DNA of 64,000 nt from Cyrtodaria siliqua. Its lineage: Eukaryota; Mollusca; Bivalvia; Adapedonta; Hiatellidae. Shown in pieces: positions 62,967 to 64,000 of the stretch. A program made the position numbers and the translations under genes. The notes beneath the pieces are model-generated. The model saw only the letters and a list, made by a program, of their open reading frames with translations. It had not been told where the DNA came from and did not search any database. The stretch is taken from NCBI GenBank assembly GCA_037043455.1, contig JAWPHD010000289.1:248001-312000 (forward strand), given 5' to 3'. Position 1 is the first letter of the stretch. Each line of letters opens with the position of its first letter.

Positions 62967-64000
62967 ACACTCCATCTTCATCCCTGTCGCATGTTCATTC
63001 TGGCATTACTGTGATCTTCATCATGACTCTGCGTGTTAAAACTTTGGAACATGGCTCCATCGTAAATGGATGTTCTACTGTAGAATTTGTTTCAAAAATT
63101 CAGACCAGCGTACTATAGTTGATTGACGCTGTTTCGTATCATCTTTGATTTAGTATACTTATATCAGCTTCATGATTTTTTTATTAGATAATGTTGTAGA
63201 TGTTCTATTCAGAACATGCTTAATTAAACTATTAATATTATATATCAGGATGTTATCACTTTATGTTTTGTTTCACTGTTTTAATATCTTTTAAATTGCC
63301 TGAATCTGTTCCGATTATTACAGATAGCAACGTTACATATTACGTTCGTATATAATGAATCTGTACAGGTTTTGCTTGAATGATTGCTTCTCGAGTTTAG
63401 ATTTACTTTGATTTATTCTGATGACAATGTTTGATAAAATTCATCCAGTGCACATTTGGGTGATGTATTGTAGAAACATAGTCAGTTAGTAAACGTGCTA
63501 ATATATTGTGTCAATAATTATTTAAAGACCATATATGTATCACATGGCTTCTCCGTGTGAAAGAAAGCCAAATAATACGCTACTGTTTGTAGATAACATC
63601 TAATGAGTAATTTAATCATTTGAGTCCATCTGCTTGTCATCAATGAATGGTATATCATACGATATATTCCGAAACATTCAGACAGAGCTTAAAGGCAGAA
63701 TTTGTTATTAATTATAGCGTATAAATGAAACAGTCAACAATACTTTCGTCTCTGTTTGTCCGTCCGTCCGCCCGCTGTCCGTTTGTCCGTCCGTCTGTCT
63801 GTCTGCATTTGCTCCATCGCGGAGGCATTTCTGATGGGAGATATTTTTATACAAAATTGCTGTACGTCCCAAAAAAACAACAGAACAACATGTATTAGGG
63901 ACGTTAGCCACGCCCCCACCACATTTCATTGACATACATATGTATATGCATTCTAATGCTTTACCTACTCTCCAACAAATATACGCACATGTAAGCATAA
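62967..64000 (+). repeat. Segmental duplication, copy 2 (cut by window end)
   Basis: Counterpart of 52340-54345, lacking the family A insertion at about 63690. It carries a more diverse (GTCC)n/(GTCT)n tract at 63738-63805 and ends within CTTTACCTACTCTCCAACAA ... ACATGTAAGCATA. Confidence 0.7.

Overview
This window reads as intergenic DNA from an animal, probably a bivalve or another lophotrochozoan. It is AT-rich and packed with decayed, nested transposable elements. I found no host protein-coding gene that I can support. The bivalve guess is inference from the repeat families; the sequence itself shows only a repeat-rich animal genome.

The commonest component is a retroelement family, here 'family A'. 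Its best copy (3454-5393, minus) encodes a broken reverse transcriptase (RT) with recognisable LTSCLTA, TLPH, GIPM-TNCA, YLDD and FLDL blocks, resembling Penelope-like/telomerase-lineage RTs. No endonuclease domain is visible. More than twenty other copies are mostly 5'-truncated pieces of the RT C-terminus and a roughly 650-bp 3' UTR. Their shared 3' tip reads (sense) ...CGATTTTTATATCTA or ...CCGATCTTTTTATATTTCTT. A second family, 'B', carries a diverged RT C-terminus and a related 3' UTR. A and B share a short hairpin-like module (ACCG-TTCCAAGG-CGGT). A SINE-like family 'C' ends in a similar-looking motif.

Layout. 1-3250: a B copy, a C copy, a tRNA-like remnant and a foldback. 3249-5750: a plus-strand A copy split by the best A copy. 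6300-10240: RT fragments, E repeat, MITE 'M', and A copies. 10432-11027: C-terminal end of a LINE-type ORF2. 11650-16340: a dense nest of D, C, E, F, B and A repeats. 16370-17005: RT remnant. 17013-22641: a broken Ty3/gypsy-class LTR retrotransposon on the minus strand in the order gag-PR-IN-RT-RNaseH (integrase upstream of RT, as in Gmr1-type elements), interrupted by two A copies. 22650-31000: mostly unique AT-rich DNA with MITEs 'G' and 'P' and foldbacks. 31250-36700: a B copy that still contains RT codons, an E copy, A tails and a 167-bp tandem array. 37313-46050: A and RT copies with serial insertions, another G MITE, a large foldback, an M MITE and C copies. 46050-64000: C remnants, P MITE, B and A tails, a 44-bp minisatellite, a roughly 500-bp inverted duplication, a hairpin cluster, and a segmental duplication (about 52340-54345 against 62967-64000) that supplies an empty site for one A insertion.

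The elements form a layered insertion record. Several insertions can be delimited because an uninterrupted copy of the target lies elsewhere in the same window.
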